Translations under genes and position numbers: made by a program | Part shown: positions 8,240 through 17,270 of the stretch, in pieces | Numbering within the stretch: the stretch's first letter is position 1 | How the letters are laid out: each line of letters opens with the position of its first letter | DNA from: Cryobacterium arcticum | GTDB taxonomy: Bacteria; Actinomycetota; Actinomycetes; Actinomycetales; Microbacteriaceae | DNA length: 64,000 bases | Direction: 5' to 3' | Assembly (NCBI RefSeq): GCF_003185895.1 | Contig: NZ_QHLY01000003.1 | Location: 86,122-150,121, forward strand | The notes under the pieces: generated by a model | Database searches by the model: none | Seen by the model: the letters and a program-made list of their open reading frames with translations, nothing else | Told to the model about the DNA's origin: nothing

Positions 8240-9649
8240 TCAGCCTTTCACGGTCTGGAGGTGGCGGGGCTGGGCTGGGGCGGGCTCTGGGCGGAAGGCG
8301 GCGCCGGGATGGTGCGCGGCAAGTCGGGGGCCCTCCCCCGGGAAGATTCGTTCGCGCAGGGTGTCGGCTCCGTACTCGGTGGCCGCTCGGCCGCGTTCCC
8401 GCAGAACGGGAAGCAGCAGGTCGATGATGTCGGTGTAGGTGCCCGGCACGATGTGAGGTTCGAAGAGGAAGCCGTCCAGGCCGGTCTGGTCGGCGTAGTC
8501 CTCCATCTGGTCGGCGACCTCCTCTGGAGTGCCTACGAGCACCAGGCCACGCAGCCCGCGGCTCTTGAATTCGTCGAGGATCTCCCGCACCGTCAGTTCT
8601 TTCTCGCCGTTCTGGCTGCGATACCGGTCCACATTGCTCTGGCCCTGTTGGGCGTCGATTTTCGGCAACGGCTGGGACGGATCCAGCGCCAGTAGGTTGA
8701 TCCCGGTGTTGGCGACATACGCGGCGGCCGCGAATTCATCCGTCGTCAGGTCCAGCAGGTCCTGGTACTTCCGCACCGCCTCCTCGTGGGTGGGAGCGGT
8801 GAAGACCGACAGGCCGACGAGGATCTTGACCGAGCCGGGCGCGCGGCCGAAGCCCTGGGCCTTGGCGTGGATCTCGGTAACGCTGGCTGCGACCTTCGCC
8901 AGCGAGGTGCCCTGGAGGAAGACGCATTCGGCGTTCCGGGCTGCGAATTCCAGGCCCCTGCCGGAGCTGCCGGCTTGGAAGAGCACCGGGGTGCGCTGCG
9001 GCGAGGGGATCACCTGGTAGGTGCAGTCGGTGGAGTAGTACTCGCCGCGGTGCACCACCCGGTGCACGCGGGAGGCATCCGCGTAGATGCCCGCCGCCTT
9101 GTCGGCGATCACGGCGCCGTCCTCCCACGATCCCTCCCAGAGCTTCAGGGTGAGGTCGAGGTAGTCGTCGCCCATGTCGTAACGCTTGTCGTGCGGTGTC
9201 AGCGGCTGGCCGAACGCCTTCGCGGCCGACTCTGCCGACGCGCCGGTCACCATGTTCCAGCCGATCCGGCCACGGGAGAAGTGGTCGAGCGTAGAGAACC
9301 TGCGGGCGTGGGCATAGGGCGGTTCGAAGGTGGTCGCTGACGTGACGACGAGCCCGAGCTTGGTCGTCGTCACCGCCAGCGCCGACATCAACGAGACCGG
9401 ATCGGCCGTCGGCACGTTCATCGCCTGCTCCAGCGCCACGGCGGGGATCTCCCCATCGACGATGGGAGTGCCATAGGTGTCAGCCAGGAAGAGGAAGTCG
9501 AACTTCGCCTCCTCCAGCATGGCGGCGAGCTTCACCCAGTAGTCGATGTCCATGAAGTCCAGCGAGGTGTTGTCGGGGTGGCGCCAGCTGGCGCCCGACA
9601 TCCCGTTGGGATTCATGAGCTGGAAAACGCCGAGGATGAACGGCTTCAT
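8240..9649 (-). CDS. LLM-class flavin-dependent monooxygenase, NtaA/SnaA/DszA family
   Basis: A 469-residue bacterial luciferase-like monooxygenase using reduced FMN and oxygen. Family signatures include SLDFMDIDYWVKLAAMLEEA, FSTLDHFSRGRIGWNMVTG (about residues 118-136) and the PVLFQAGSSGRG flavin-site segment. The C-terminal tail is longer than usual, Pro/Ala-rich and probably disordered. Known relatives oxidise nitrilotriacetate, pristinamycin IIA, dibenzothiophene sulfone or EDTA and need a separate flavin reductase; none lies in this operon. It sits between an NMT1-type binding protein and the deaminase gene. A SD-like AAAGG lies before the ATG. Confidence 0.92.
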   Translation of the reverse strand: MKPFILGVFQLMNPNGMSGASWRHPDNTSLDFMDIDYWVKLAAMLEEAKFDFLFLADTYGTPIVDGEIPAVALEQAMNVPTADPVSLMSALAVTTTKLGLVVTSATTFEPPYAHARRFSTLDHFSRGRIGWNMVTGASAESAAKAFGQPLTPHDKRYDMGDDYLDLTLKLWEGSWEDGAVIADKAAGIYADASRVHRVVHRGEYYSTDCTYQVIPSPQRTPVLFQAGSSGRGLEFAARNAECVFLQGTSLAKVAASVTEIHAKAQGFGRAPGSVKILVGLSVFTAPTHEEAVRKYQDLLDLTTDEFAAAAYVANTGINLLALDPSQPLPKIDAQQGQSNVDRYRSQNGEKELTVREILDEFKSRGLRGLVLVGTPEEVADQMEDYADQTGLDGFLFEPHIVPGTYTDIIDLLLPVLRERGRAATEYGADTLRERIFPGEGPRLAAHHPGAAFRPEPAPAQPRHLQTVKG

Positions 9650-9693
9650 TGGTATGCCTTTTCGGGTTGGGGAGGGAAACGGACCGGGACGTG

Positions 9694-10785
9694 CTACTCG
9701 AGGACGGGGCCGTCCGCGTAGATCTCGTCGAGCAGGGTGAGGTCGAGGATCGTGTCGACATCGGGAAGCTCGGAGATTCCGGCGGCGCGGAGCCCCTCGT
9801 ACATTTCGCCTCCGAGCAACGCCGGGTCCATGTAGAGCAGCCCCTTTTCGTCGGTCAGGTCGCTCTGGGTGAGCGGGATCTGCAGCCGGTTCTCGCGGAT
9901 CTGCTGATTGATGTCCAGGCCCAGGTCGGCGCCGTAGACGTCGACGGCGAGTTCGGCGTTCGCGTCGGGGTCGGCCTCGTTGTCCTGCCAGCCCTTGGCG
10001 GTTGCGCGCAGGAACCCGAGCATGGCGTCGCGGTCGGCGGCCAGGGTGTCGGCTTCGGTGTAGATGGTGCTGCCGTAGAGCGGCAGGCCGAGGTCGGCGA
10101 TCGTGGTGACGACGTAGTCGTCCTCGCTCAGGCCGTAGGACTCCTCGAGGATGATCGGCTGGTTGGTGAGGTAGGCGGTGTAGACATCGCCCGCGCCTTC
10201 GACCAGGGGGCCGGGGTCGAACCCGGCGGTGACGTAGTCGTAGTCCTTGTCCAAGCCGTTGATGGCCAGGATCGCGTCGATCTGCTGCTGGGTGCCTTCC
10301 TGGCCGAGCACGGTCTTGCCCACCAGGTCTTTGGCCGTGCGCACGGGGTTGTCGGCAAGGGAGACCAGCGCCGACGGTGAGGTTTGGAACACGGAGCCCA
10401 TCAGGGTGAACTCGTTGCCTTCCGGGATGGACTGCAGCAGCGCCTGGGTGTTCGCCTCAACTCCGATGTCCGCGGTACCGGAGGCGACACTGGCCATGGT
10501 GGTGGGCGCGTTGGGTCCGCCGCCCTGCCACTCGATCTTCAGGCCCTCGTCTTCGTAGTAACCCGCCGCGTCCGCGGCCCAGAACCCGGCCCATTCCACG
10601 TTCGTGATCCAGCCGAGCGCGACCTTGAGCGTGGTCAGGTCTTCGTCAGACGAGGCGGACTCAGCGGCCGGGCTGCTGGAGCAGCCGGCGAGCAGCGCGG
10701 TGATGCCGACGGCCGCGATACCGGCCGTCCAGCGGGACCGCCCGGACCGACGTGAGGCGGATGCTGGAACTCGGGTGATGGGCAT
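9694..10785 (-). CDS. NMT1/THI5-like ABC transporter substrate-binding lipoprotein
   Basis: A 363-residue binding protein with an arginine-rich signal peptide and lipobox LLAGC (Cys near residue 35). The mature part opens with the NMT1/THI5 pattern LGWITNVEWAGFWAADAAGYYEDEG split over residues 55-80 and SGTADIGVEANTQALLQ. Relatives bind pyrimidine precursors of thiamine, riboflavin, taurine or sulfonates. SD GGAG precedes the ATG. The permease and ATPase genes lie upstream in the operon. The pairing with an adenosine-deaminase-like enzyme and a flavin monooxygenase suggests a nitrogen heterocycle as ligand (inference). Confidence 0.9.
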   Translation of the reverse strand: MPITRVPASASRRSGRSRWTAGIAAVGITALLAGCSSSPAAESASSDEDLTTLKVALGWITNVEWAGFWAADAAGYYEDEGLKIEWQGGGPNAPTTMASVASGTADIGVEANTQALLQSIPEGNEFTLMGSVFQTSPSALVSLADNPVRTAKDLVGKTVLGQEGTQQQIDAILAINGLDKDYDYVTAGFDPGPLVEGAGDVYTAYLTNQPIILEESYGLSEDDYVVTTIADLGLPLYGSTIYTEADTLAADRDAMLGFLRATAKGWQDNEADPDANAELAVDVYGADLGLDINQQIRENRLQIPLTQSDLTDEKGLLYMDPALLGGEMYEGLRAAGISELPDVDTILDLTLLDEIYADGPVLE

Positions 10786-10934
10786 GGTTCTCCTTGGGGG
10801 GTAGAAGGGAATCAGGATCGAGCGGGATAGAGCGGTGACACGGGAGGAACGGGAAAGAATGTGGGCAGAGGCGTGGCCAGCAGCGAGGACCGCGGAGGGG
10901 CTTCGCGGCCTGGTCCGGTGGCTGCGCGCCTCGA

Positions 10935-11687
10935 TCAGGTGAAGCGGGGTGAGATCCGTCTCTCCACGAAACGAGCGGCGAGGAAGGCGAAGACCGAGAG
11001 CATTGTGGCCACCAGGGCGGTGCCCCAGGCCCGATCGATCTCCATGTAGCTACGGGCCACGATGAAGAGGTAGCCCAGGCCTTGCTGGCCGATCAGGAAC
11101 TCCGCGAGCATCGCCGACAGCACGGCGAGCGGGGCGGTGATGCGCAGGGCCAGGAGCAGGTTCGGCACGGCGTAGGGCAGTCGGAGCCGCCAGAGCGAGG
11201 CGGGACGGGACGACCCGAAGACGACGAACAGGTCGCGGCTGCTGGCCGGTGCCGACGCCATGCCGGAGAGCCCGAGCACGAAGGCGGGGAAGAAGGACGT
11301 GATCACGGTGACCACCAGAACCGTATAGACCTCGTAGCCGAACACCCGGGCGATGATGGGGATCATCACCGTGACGGGCACGGAGCGCACGATGAGCGCG
11401 GCCGGGGTGAGCACGGCCGACATCGGCGCCCACAGCGAGATCAGCACGGCGGCGATCGTGCCCAGGAGCATGCCGAGCAGCAGCCCGCCCACCGAGATGG
11501 CGAGGGTCCACAGGAAGTCGATCGCGTAGGCATCCGGGTTGCCCACCACGTCGTTGATGACCGACCAGGGGCGCGGTGCGACGATGGAGGTGTAGCCGTT
11601 GGCGAGGACCCAGACGTCCCAGAGCAGCACCAGGGCCACGATCGGCCAGAGGTGCAGCAGGCCGGCGAGGCGGGAACGACGGATCAT
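10935..11687 (-). CDS. ABC transporter permease (SsuC/TauC/ThiX type)
   Basis: A 250-residue inner-membrane permease of the nitrate/sulfonate/taurine importer family. About six membrane helices begin with LLHLWPIVALVLLWDVWVLA. The conserved cytoplasmic loop appears as FVVFGSSRPASLWRLRLPYA near residue 165. The start ATG 11687 overlaps the stop of the other permease (ATGA), so the frame that extends further upstream is not used. Two non-identical permeases indicate a heterodimeric channel, which is less common in this family. Confidence 0.9.
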   Translation of the reverse strand: MIRRSRLAGLLHLWPIVALVLLWDVWVLANGYTSIVAPRPWSVINDVVGNPDAYAIDFLWTLAISVGGLLLGMLLGTIAAVLISLWAPMSAVLTPAALIVRSVPVTVMIPIIARVFGYEVYTVLVVTVITSFFPAFVLGLSGMASAPASSRDLFVVFGSSRPASLWRLRLPYAVPNLLLALRITAPLAVLSAMLAEFLIGQQGLGYLFIVARSYMEIDRAWGTALVATMLSVFAFLAARFVERRISPRFT

Positions 11688-12433
11688 GTGAACCTCCGAA
11701 CGGCGCCGGACTGAAGCCGCACGGCGATGAGATAGGCGGCCAGGGAGAGCAGGGCAGCCGTGAGCGCGGCGGCCCAGAGCAGCAGCACCTGGTAGTTCTG
11801 CATGGCGCTGACGATGAGCACGCCGAGGCCGCGCGGCGCACCGAACCACTCGCCGATGGTGGCTCCCAGGATCGCGGTCGGTGCGGCCAGGGCAAGCCCG
11901 TCGAAGACGGTGGGCAGGGACACGGGAATCTGCAGGCGGAGCAGCGTGGTGCTGCGGGCGGACCCGAAGACCGAGAAGACGTCCTGGTGGGTCGCACTGG
12001 CACCGGCCAGGCCCGCGGTGAACGCGACGAACATCACGAATCCCACTCCGAGGGCGGCGACGACGGCCGGGGTGGATTCGCGGCCCACGGTGGTGATCAA
12101 CAGCGGGGCCAGGGCGATCAGCGGCACGGCGTTGAGTACCGAGGCGAGCCGGTCGAGGCCGGGTCGCAGCACGGGAATGAAGTTGGCGAGCAGGGCGGCG
12201 ATAGCGGCGAAGACGATGCCCAGCACCAGCCCCCAACCCGCGGATGCCGCGGTGGCGGTCAACGCGCGCAGCACGGTCGCCTGCGCCACGGGCTCGGCGA
12301 GATAGCCCACGACATCGGTGAGCGGCGGCCAGCTGCGGCCGGCGATTCCGGTGCGGCCGATCAGCTCGGCGACAGTGATGAGGATCAGGACCCCGATGGT
12401 GTTGTTCAGCCAGCGGGGGGAGCGCAGTCTCAC
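11684..12433 (-). CDS. ABC transporter permease (SsuC/TauC/ThiX type)
   Basis: A 249-residue permease and paralogue of the next gene. The GTG at 12433 (MRLRSPRWLNNTIGV) overlaps the ATPase stop in a GTGA junction, which fixes the start although the frame is open upstream. Membrane segments include GVLILITVAELI and AASAGWGLVLGIVFAAIAAL, and the ATPase-contact loop is DVFSVFGSARSTTLLRLQIP. It belongs to the importer with the NMT1-type binding protein. Confidence 0.9.
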   Translation of the reverse strand: MRLRSPRWLNNTIGVLILITVAELIGRTGIAGRSWPPLTDVVGYLAEPVAQATVLRALTATAASAGWGLVLGIVFAAIAALLANFIPVLRPGLDRLASVLNAVPLIALAPLLITTVGRESTPAVVAALGVGFVMFVAFTAGLAGASATHQDVFSVFGSARSTTLLRLQIPVSLPTVFDGLALAAPTAILGATIGEWFGAPRGLGVLIVSAMQNYQVLLLWAAALTAALLSLAAYLIAVRLQSGAVRRFT

Positions 12434-13287
12434 TCCGCCTTCCTGTCGACGTCGAGCAGGTCGGTGAGGTGGTCGACGACGGCGCGGAATTCGGCGCTGC
12501 GGGTGATGTCGGCGTGGCGGGGGCGCGGCATGTCGACAGTCTGCACGTGCCGCACCCGGCCGGGGCGGCCGGTGAGCACGACGACGCGGTCGGCCAGCAA
12601 CACCGCCTCCTCGACATCGTGCGTCACCAGCAGGGTGGTGATGTGTTGCTCTTCCCAGATGCGGGCCAGCTCGCCGTTCATGCGGCGGCGGGTGACCGCG
12701 TCCAGTGCGCCGAACGGTTCGTCCAGGAGCAGCACGTCGGGGCTGAGCACGAGGGCACGGGCGATGGCCACGCGCTGCTTCATGCCGCCGGAGAGTTGGC
12801 GGGGGCGGGCCTTTTCGAAGCCGACCAGTCCGACCAGGCGAATAAGTTCGTCGACACGCTGCCAGTCCACGGCTCGGCGGGCTAGGCGGAAGGGCAGTGC
12901 GATGTTCTCCCGCACCGATGACCAAGGCAGCAGGGCGTGTTCCTGGAAGGCGACGCCGAGCCGGTGGGATTTGGCCAGGTCGGCCGGGGCCTTGTCTTCG
13001 ACCAGGACCTCGCCGCTGGTGGCCTGTTCGAGGCCGGTGACGAGGCGAAGGACCGTGGACTTTCCGCAGCCGGACGGCCCGAGCAGGGCAACGAACTCGC
13101 CCTCAGCGACCGAGAGGTTGAAGTCCTCCAGCGCGGTCATCCGCTTGGACCGACCCAGGTCGAAGGACATGGTCACGTTCCGCAGAGCGATCGCTTCGGC
13201 CGGCGCGGGCCGCACTGCCGCGGTCGACCCGGCGGCTGTGGCCGCTGAGCCACCGCTCTGAATGGTGTCGGTTGCCGACTCCGTCAT
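12430..13287 (-). CDS. ABC transporter ATP-binding protein (SsuB/TauB/NrtD type)
   Basis: A 285-residue ATPase. Walker A is LLGPSGCGKST, the Q-loop is in LGVAFQEHALLPW, the ABC signature is LSGGMKQRVAIARAL, Walker B is VLLLDEPFGALD and the switch His is in LLVTHDVEEAV. The ATG at 13287 is preferred (GGGAAG 5 nt upstream); a GTG at 13305 is in frame. It is the first gene of a six-gene operon (ATPase, two permeases, binding protein, monooxygenase, deaminase). A TetR-like operator lies at 13329-13344 in its promoter region. Confidence 0.93.
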   Translation of the reverse strand: MTESATDTIQSGGSAATAAGSTAAVRPAPAEAIALRNVTMSFDLGRSKRMTALEDFNLSVAEGEFVALLGPSGCGKSTVLRLVTGLEQATSGEVLVEDKAPADLAKSHRLGVAFQEHALLPWSSVRENIALPFRLARRAVDWQRVDELIRLVGLVGFEKARPRQLSGGMKQRVAIARALVLSPDVLLLDEPFGALDAVTRRRMNGELARIWEEQHITTLLVTHDVEEAVLLADRVVVLTGRPGRVRHVQTVDMPRPRHADITRSAEFRAVVDHLTDLLDVDRKAE

Positions 13288-13328
13288 AGTGTCTTCCCGT
13301 CGCACGTAATGGCTTCGCTTCCACGAAC

Positions 13329-13344
13329 TGAACTGAACAGTTCA
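13329..13344. promoter_or_regulatory. palindromic TetR-type operator
   Basis: TGAACTG and CAGTTCA form perfect 7-bp arms around AA, 41 bp upstream of the ATPase start at 13287 and downstream of the TetR gene stop. Size and symmetry fit a TetR-family site. The position is right for control of the ABC/monooxygenase/deaminase operon. That the neighbouring TetR protein binds here is inferred. Confidence 0.6.
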
Positions 13345-13436
13345 AAGGTAAGTGAGGAAGATTACGGCAACGTTTCCAACGTGGACGAGTTCGATTTCGC
13401 CTTCTTGGGAACGCTCCCTGAGCGTGATCGCGGCAG

Positions 13437-14030
13437 TCAGCTGGGCCCGGTCGCGCGTTCGACGGGCTGGTCGGCCAGAAGACTGCGCACGGCCGCGGCC
13501 TGCATGATGCGCAGTTCTTCGCGGGGAACGCCGGCCAAGAGATTCACCTGGAAGCCGCGCCACATGGCCACCACCTGGGTAGCCAGGCGCACTGATTGCG
13601 CCGGCGAGTGGCCATCGAGTTCGAACGCTTCCTGTACCGATTCCGGCAGCCCGCCGACCACGGCCTGGAGGATCCCGGCGTTGTCAGGCTTGCGGGCGGC
13701 CATACCGATGAACTCGAAGAAGAGCCGGATGTACGGCACATTGTCGGGGTGGGCGATCTGATCCCAGGCGGCGTCGAGTCGTTCGGCGAGGGATCCTTCA
13801 GGCGAGAGCCGCTCGTTCAGGGCGCTGATCCGCGGGAACCGGCTCACCAGGTCGACACCCGCGGCGATGATCATTTCCTCGCGGGAACCGAAGTAGTAGA
13901 GCAGCATCCGGTTGTTCGAACCCACAGCCCGCGCGATTCCGCTCAGGCTCGCGCCATCCACTCCCGCGGCCAGCAGGTGGTCCCCGATCAGGGAGAGAAG
14001 GCGTTGCCTCTCCGGTTTAGCGTCGCTCAC
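13437..14030 (-). CDS. TetR family transcriptional regulator
   Basis: A 197-residue regulator. The N-terminal TetR helix-turn-helix is seen in DGASLSGIARAVGSNNRMLLYYFGSREEM (about residues 25-53). The remainder is the helical ligand-binding domain. The GTG at 14030 is chosen over the GTG at 14060 because TAGTCT (14043-14038) lies 7 nt before it, the leaderless pattern common here. It is encoded directly upstream of the ABC/monooxygenase/deaminase operon on the same strand, with a palindromic operator between them. The expected effector is the transported compound or a breakdown product. Confidence 0.88.
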   Translation of the reverse strand: MSDAKPERQRLLSLIGDHLLAAGVDGASLSGIARAVGSNNRMLLYYFGSREEMIIAAGVDLVSRFPRISALNERLSPEGSLAERLDAAWDQIAHPDNVPYIRLFFEFIGMAARKPDNAGILQAVVGGLPESVQEAFELDGHSPAQSVRLATQVVAMWRGFQVNLLAGVPREELRIMQAAAVRSLLADQPVERATGPS

Positions 14031-14148
14031 GGAATTCAGACTAGGGCGTCTGAGCGTCACTCGGCCCTGCAGAACCTCGCCCGCGACTGCGCCAGCGTCT
14101 AGCTCCAGATGCGCGGTACGTCGCGCTCGGTCCGCAGGCCTGATTTCT

Positions 14149-14197
14149 CAAAAAGAAAGGCCCTGTGATCGGTAGAATTCCTGATCAAAGGGCCTTT
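14149..14197 (-). terminator. intrinsic terminator of the tRNA-Met transcript
   Basis: Read on the minus strand, AAAGGCCCT and AGGGCCTTT (arms at 14197-14189 and 14164-14156) form a perfect 9-bp stem with further inner pairing, followed by CTTTTTG. It lies 6 bp past the 3' end of tRNA-Met. Confidence 0.8.
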
Positions 14198-14202
14198 ATG
14201 TG

Positions 14203-14276
14203 TAGCGGGAGCGGGAATTGAACCCGCGACACCACGATTATGAGCCGTGTGCTCTAACCAACTGAGCTACCCCGCC
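14203..14276 (-). tRNA. tRNA-Met (CAT)
   Basis: A 74-nt cloverleaf. Acceptor GGCGGGG pairs with TCCCGCT (G-U at the ends), the D arm is GCTC...GAGC, the anticodon stem CACGG/TCGTG carries loop CTCATAA with anticodon CAT, and the T arm is GCGGG-TTCAATT-CCCGC. The G1-U72 end rather than C1-A72 argues for elongator Met; a lysidine-modified Ile tRNA is possible but less likely. CCA is not encoded. Confidence 0.93.
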
Positions 14277-14307
14277 AAAGACTTTTAGAGCCTAGCTCCC
14301 AAGCCTG

Positions 14308-14379
<72 letters not shown>

Positions 14380-14432
14380 AAAACCTCAAACTTCTGAAGT
14401 CGAACCGTGCTTTTGGCAACCGGTAAACATTA

Positions 14433-16346
14433 TCACCTCGCGAGACCCCTCGGCGACACGAGGTGCTCATCCGGCGGAATTGTGACGCCGGGCAACGCCC
14501 ACGCCGTAAAGGATGCGCCGGCAGCAACGAGCCGCACCCCGGCGTCGGACACCGTGCAGAGGGCCGTTCCCACCTCGGGCGGCACACCGCCGCTGAGGCC
14601 GCTGACCGGCACGACCCAGCCGGGCACCGTGACCTCGGCGGCGGCGCGGGTCGCCAGCAGCAGCACCGACTCCTGTTCGGTCTCGCGCACGTAGACGAGC
14701 GCATCCTCACCCACGTATAGCCAGCGCAATCCTCCGGTGCTCAGTGCCTCGTGGCCCCGGCGGAGGCCGATCAGCGTCGAATACAGGTCGATGGTCGCGG
14801 CGACGTCCGGGTCGGCCGCGCTCCCCCACGGCATCGGCGTGCGGGAATGTTCCCCGTCGACGCCGACCAGGCCGAACTCGTCGCCGGCGAGAACCACCGG
14901 GATGCCCGGCAGGGTCACCGAGAGTCCCACCGCCACCGGAACGACCTCGGCGTCGGCGTGGGTGCGGAACCGGGCGGTGTCGTGAGTGTCGAGGGCGTTC
15001 ATGGTGGCCAGCCGGGTGCGCCAGGGGAATCCGGCGGCGAATCGGGTGTGGGCCCGGTGGAACTGCTCACCGGTGTGCGCCGGGATGGTGCCGAGCGGCA
15101 GCCCGAAGAACGATGACACCGGGTCGGGCCGCGCCAGCCAGGACCAGAGCGGCCGGGTGAAGTTGGCGTAGGTCATCGCGCCGTGCCAGGCGTCGCCCTG
15201 GAAGTCGGCCGAGGCGTCATTGGTGAATTCGCCGAGCAGGATGGTGTCGGGATTCACGTCGATCATGGTGCGGCGGATGGTCTGACGCACCTCCGCGTTG
15301 AGGTCGTCGTCACCGAGTCGTCCGGTCATGTTCGCCACGTCGATGCGCCAGCCATCCAGGCTGTACGGCGCCGCGAGCCACCGGGCCACCACCGAGTCGG
15401 GGCCGTCGATGAACCTGCGGCGGAGCTCCGTCGAGCTCCAGTTGAACTTGGGCAGCTCGGGCACGCCCAGCCACGACATGTAGTCGCGATGCTCGGCGTC
15501 GAGCCAGTAGTAGAAGGCACTCTCGGGAGCCGAGGGGTCGAGGTGCGCGGCCTGGAACCACTCGTGACCGTCACCGGAATGGTTGGCGGTGAGGTCGCCG
15601 ATCACCTTGAGACCGCGGGCGTGGACGGCCTCGACGAGGCGGATGAGCGCCGCGTCGCCGCCGAGCAGCGGGTCGACCTCGACGAAACCGGCCGCGTCAT
15701 AGCGGTGGTTGGAGCGACCGGGAAAGACCGGGGTGAGGTAGAGCAGAGTGACGCCGAGCCGCTCGAGGTGGTCGAGGTGCTCGGTGATGCCGTCGAGGTC
15801 GCCGCCGTAGAACTGGTGCGAGCGGCCCGGCGGGAGCTGGTCGACGGCGTCGTCCCACTCGGCCGGCATCGCCCAGTCCGGCGCCTCACGGGTGTCGGCG
15901 GCGTCGGAGCGCGCGAACCGGTCGGGGAAGACTTGGTACATCACGCTCGTCGCGGCCCACTCCGGCGGGGCCGGGTGGGCAACGAGCTTGAAATCCTCTG
16001 AGTCGAGGGTCTCGATGTCGTGCAGCCCGCTGGCGTTCAGCCACCAGTGGCCGCCGTCGGCCATCGTGAGCAGGAACCTGTAGCCGTGCACCGGGTTCTC
16101 CACCACCAGGTCGGCCACCCACCAGACGTGACCGTCGGCCGGCCCGAGCGGCCGGGCGTCGCCGAAACGCGGCTCCCGGTCGGGGTTGGCGCGGGTGCGC
16201 ACCATCGTCACGTCGCCGAAGGCGAGTGGGATGCGCAGCCGCACGGTGACAACATCGCCGAGGGTGGGCGTTTGGGTGGAGACGTAGAGCGGGGAGCCAT
16301 CATGGTGCGGAAGCGAATGGAACGGAAGCGGGTGGGGCGTGAGCAT
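14433..16346 (-). CDS. GH13 alpha-amylase family enzyme (maltodextrin glucosidase/neopullulanase-like)
   Basis: A 637-residue glycoside hydrolase. The N-terminal 120 residues form a beta-rich domain like that of cyclodextrinases (SPLYVSTQTPTLGDVVTVRL). The GH13 barrel follows with VMYQVFPDRFAR, the nucleophile Asp in DGWRIDVANMTG, the acid Glu in ILLGEFTND and the third Asp in NALDTHDTARF. No signal peptide, so cytoplasmic: it should cleave maltodextrins taken up by the MalEFG-type importer whose genes precede it. It is the last gene of that operon, 8 nt after the permease stop. Confidence 0.9.
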   Translation of the reverse strand: MLTPHPLPFHSLPHHDGSPLYVSTQTPTLGDVVTVRLRIPLAFGDVTMVRTRANPDREPRFGDARPLGPADGHVWWVADLVVENPVHGYRFLLTMADGGHWWLNASGLHDIETLDSEDFKLVAHPAPPEWAATSVMYQVFPDRFARSDAADTREAPDWAMPAEWDDAVDQLPPGRSHQFYGGDLDGITEHLDHLERLGVTLLYLTPVFPGRSNHRYDAAGFVEVDPLLGGDAALIRLVEAVHARGLKVIGDLTANHSGDGHEWFQAAHLDPSAPESAFYYWLDAEHRDYMSWLGVPELPKFNWSSTELRRRFIDGPDSVVARWLAAPYSLDGWRIDVANMTGRLGDDDLNAEVRQTIRRTMIDVNPDTILLGEFTNDASADFQGDAWHGAMTYANFTRPLWSWLARPDPVSSFFGLPLGTIPAHTGEQFHRAHTRFAAGFPWRTRLATMNALDTHDTARFRTHADAEVVPVAVGLSVTLPGIPVVLAGDEFGLVGVDGEHSRTPMPWGSAADPDVAATIDLYSTLIGLRRGHEALSTGGLRWLYVGEDALVYVRETEQESVLLLATRAAAEVTVPGWVVPVSGLSGGVPPEVGTALCTVSDAGVRLVAAGASFTAWALPGVTIPPDEHLVSPRGLAR

Positions 16347-16354
16347 CAGGTGAG

Positions 16355-17269
16355 TTACTTGACCGATCCGGCCGTGAGGCCACCGACGATGTACTTCTGC
16401 AGCCAGAGGAACAGGGCCATGACGGGCAGGGCCGCGAGCACCGCTCCGGCCGCGAAGACCGAGTAGTTGCTGGAGAACTCCTGCGAGACGAACTGGTACA
16501 GGCCCACCGCGAGGGTCTGCTTCTCTGGCGTGATCAGCACGATGCTGGCGATCACGAACTCGTTGGTGGTGCCCACGAACGAGAGCAGCCCGACCACGGC
16601 GAGGATGGGCGCGACAAGCCGCAGGATGATGGTGAAGAAGATCCGGGCGTGGCCGGCGCCGTCGAGCTTGGCGGCCTCGTCGATCGAGGCCGGGATCGTG
16701 TTGAAGAAGCCGTACATGAGGTAGGTGTTCACACCGAGGGCGCCGCCGAGGTAGACCATGATCAGGCCGATCTGGGTGTCGAGGCCGATGGCCGGAAAGA
16801 TGTCGGAGATGCCGTTGAGCAGCAGGAAGATGGCCACGACGGCAAGCAGCTGCGGGAACATCTGCACGAGCACCAGCATCAGCAGGCCGGCGCGGCGGCC
16901 GACGAAACGCATCCGCGAGAAGGAGTAGGCGGCCAGGGCTCCGAGGAACACTGTGCCGGCCGAGGTGATGCCGCCGATCAGCAGGGTGTTGCCGTACCAG
17001 GCCGCGTACGGCTGCTGCGGCAGGTTGAACAGGGTGACGTAACTGCCCAGGTCTACCTCGCTGAACAGGCCGTTGGCCGTGATCAGGGTGCCGCCGGGGT
17101 GCAGTGAGGCCGAGAGCACGTAGAGCAGCGGGAAGGCGGAGAAGACCACCATGACGGCGCCGACCAGGTGCCGCCAGCCGGTGGCGCGGAACCAGCGCCC
17201 GAAGTTGAACGGGTGCTTCACGGGGATGTAATCCGTGGTCGCCGGGGCTGCGATAGTCGTGGTCGCCAT
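16355..17269 (-). CDS. malG: maltodextrin-type ABC transporter permease MalG
   Basis: A 304-residue permease with a cytoplasmic N-terminus and about six membrane helices (first near residues 34-56, VGAVMVVFSAFPLLYVLSAS). The EAA loop is TIPASIDEAAKLDGAGHARI near residue 212. It ends in LWLQKYIVGGLTAGSVK, typical of MalG. It lies 1 nt after the MalF-type gene. The symbol rests on the MalF-like partner with its long extracytoplasmic insertion and the flanking GH13 genes; exact substrate length is inferred. Confidence 0.88.
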   Translation of the reverse strand: MATTTIAAPATTDYIPVKHPFNFGRWFRATGWRHLVGAVMVVFSAFPLLYVLSASLHPGGTLITANGLFSEVDLGSYVTLFNLPQQPYAAWYGNTLLIGGITSAGTVFLGALAAYSFSRMRFVGRRAGLLMLVLVQMFPQLLAVVAIFLLLNGISDIFPAIGLDTQIGLIMVYLGGALGVNTYLMYGFFNTIPASIDEAAKLDGAGHARIFFTIILRLVAPILAVVGLLSFVGTTNEFVIASIVLITPEKQTLAVGLYQFVSQEFSSNYSVFAAGAVLAALPVMALFLWLQKYIVGGLTAGSVK

Positions 17270-17270
17270 C

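Noticed and set aside
10935..12617. A single 560-residue frame covering both permease genes' region
   Set aside because: Only its last 250 residues look like a permease. The upstream part is the wrong frame of the other permease, and the ATGA junction at 11687 gives a natural start.
11576..13261. A 561-codon plus-strand frame opposite the ABC ATPase and permease genes
   Set aside because: Low-complexity Arg/Gly/Ser-rich translation without any domain. It is an antisense shadow of high-GC coding DNA.
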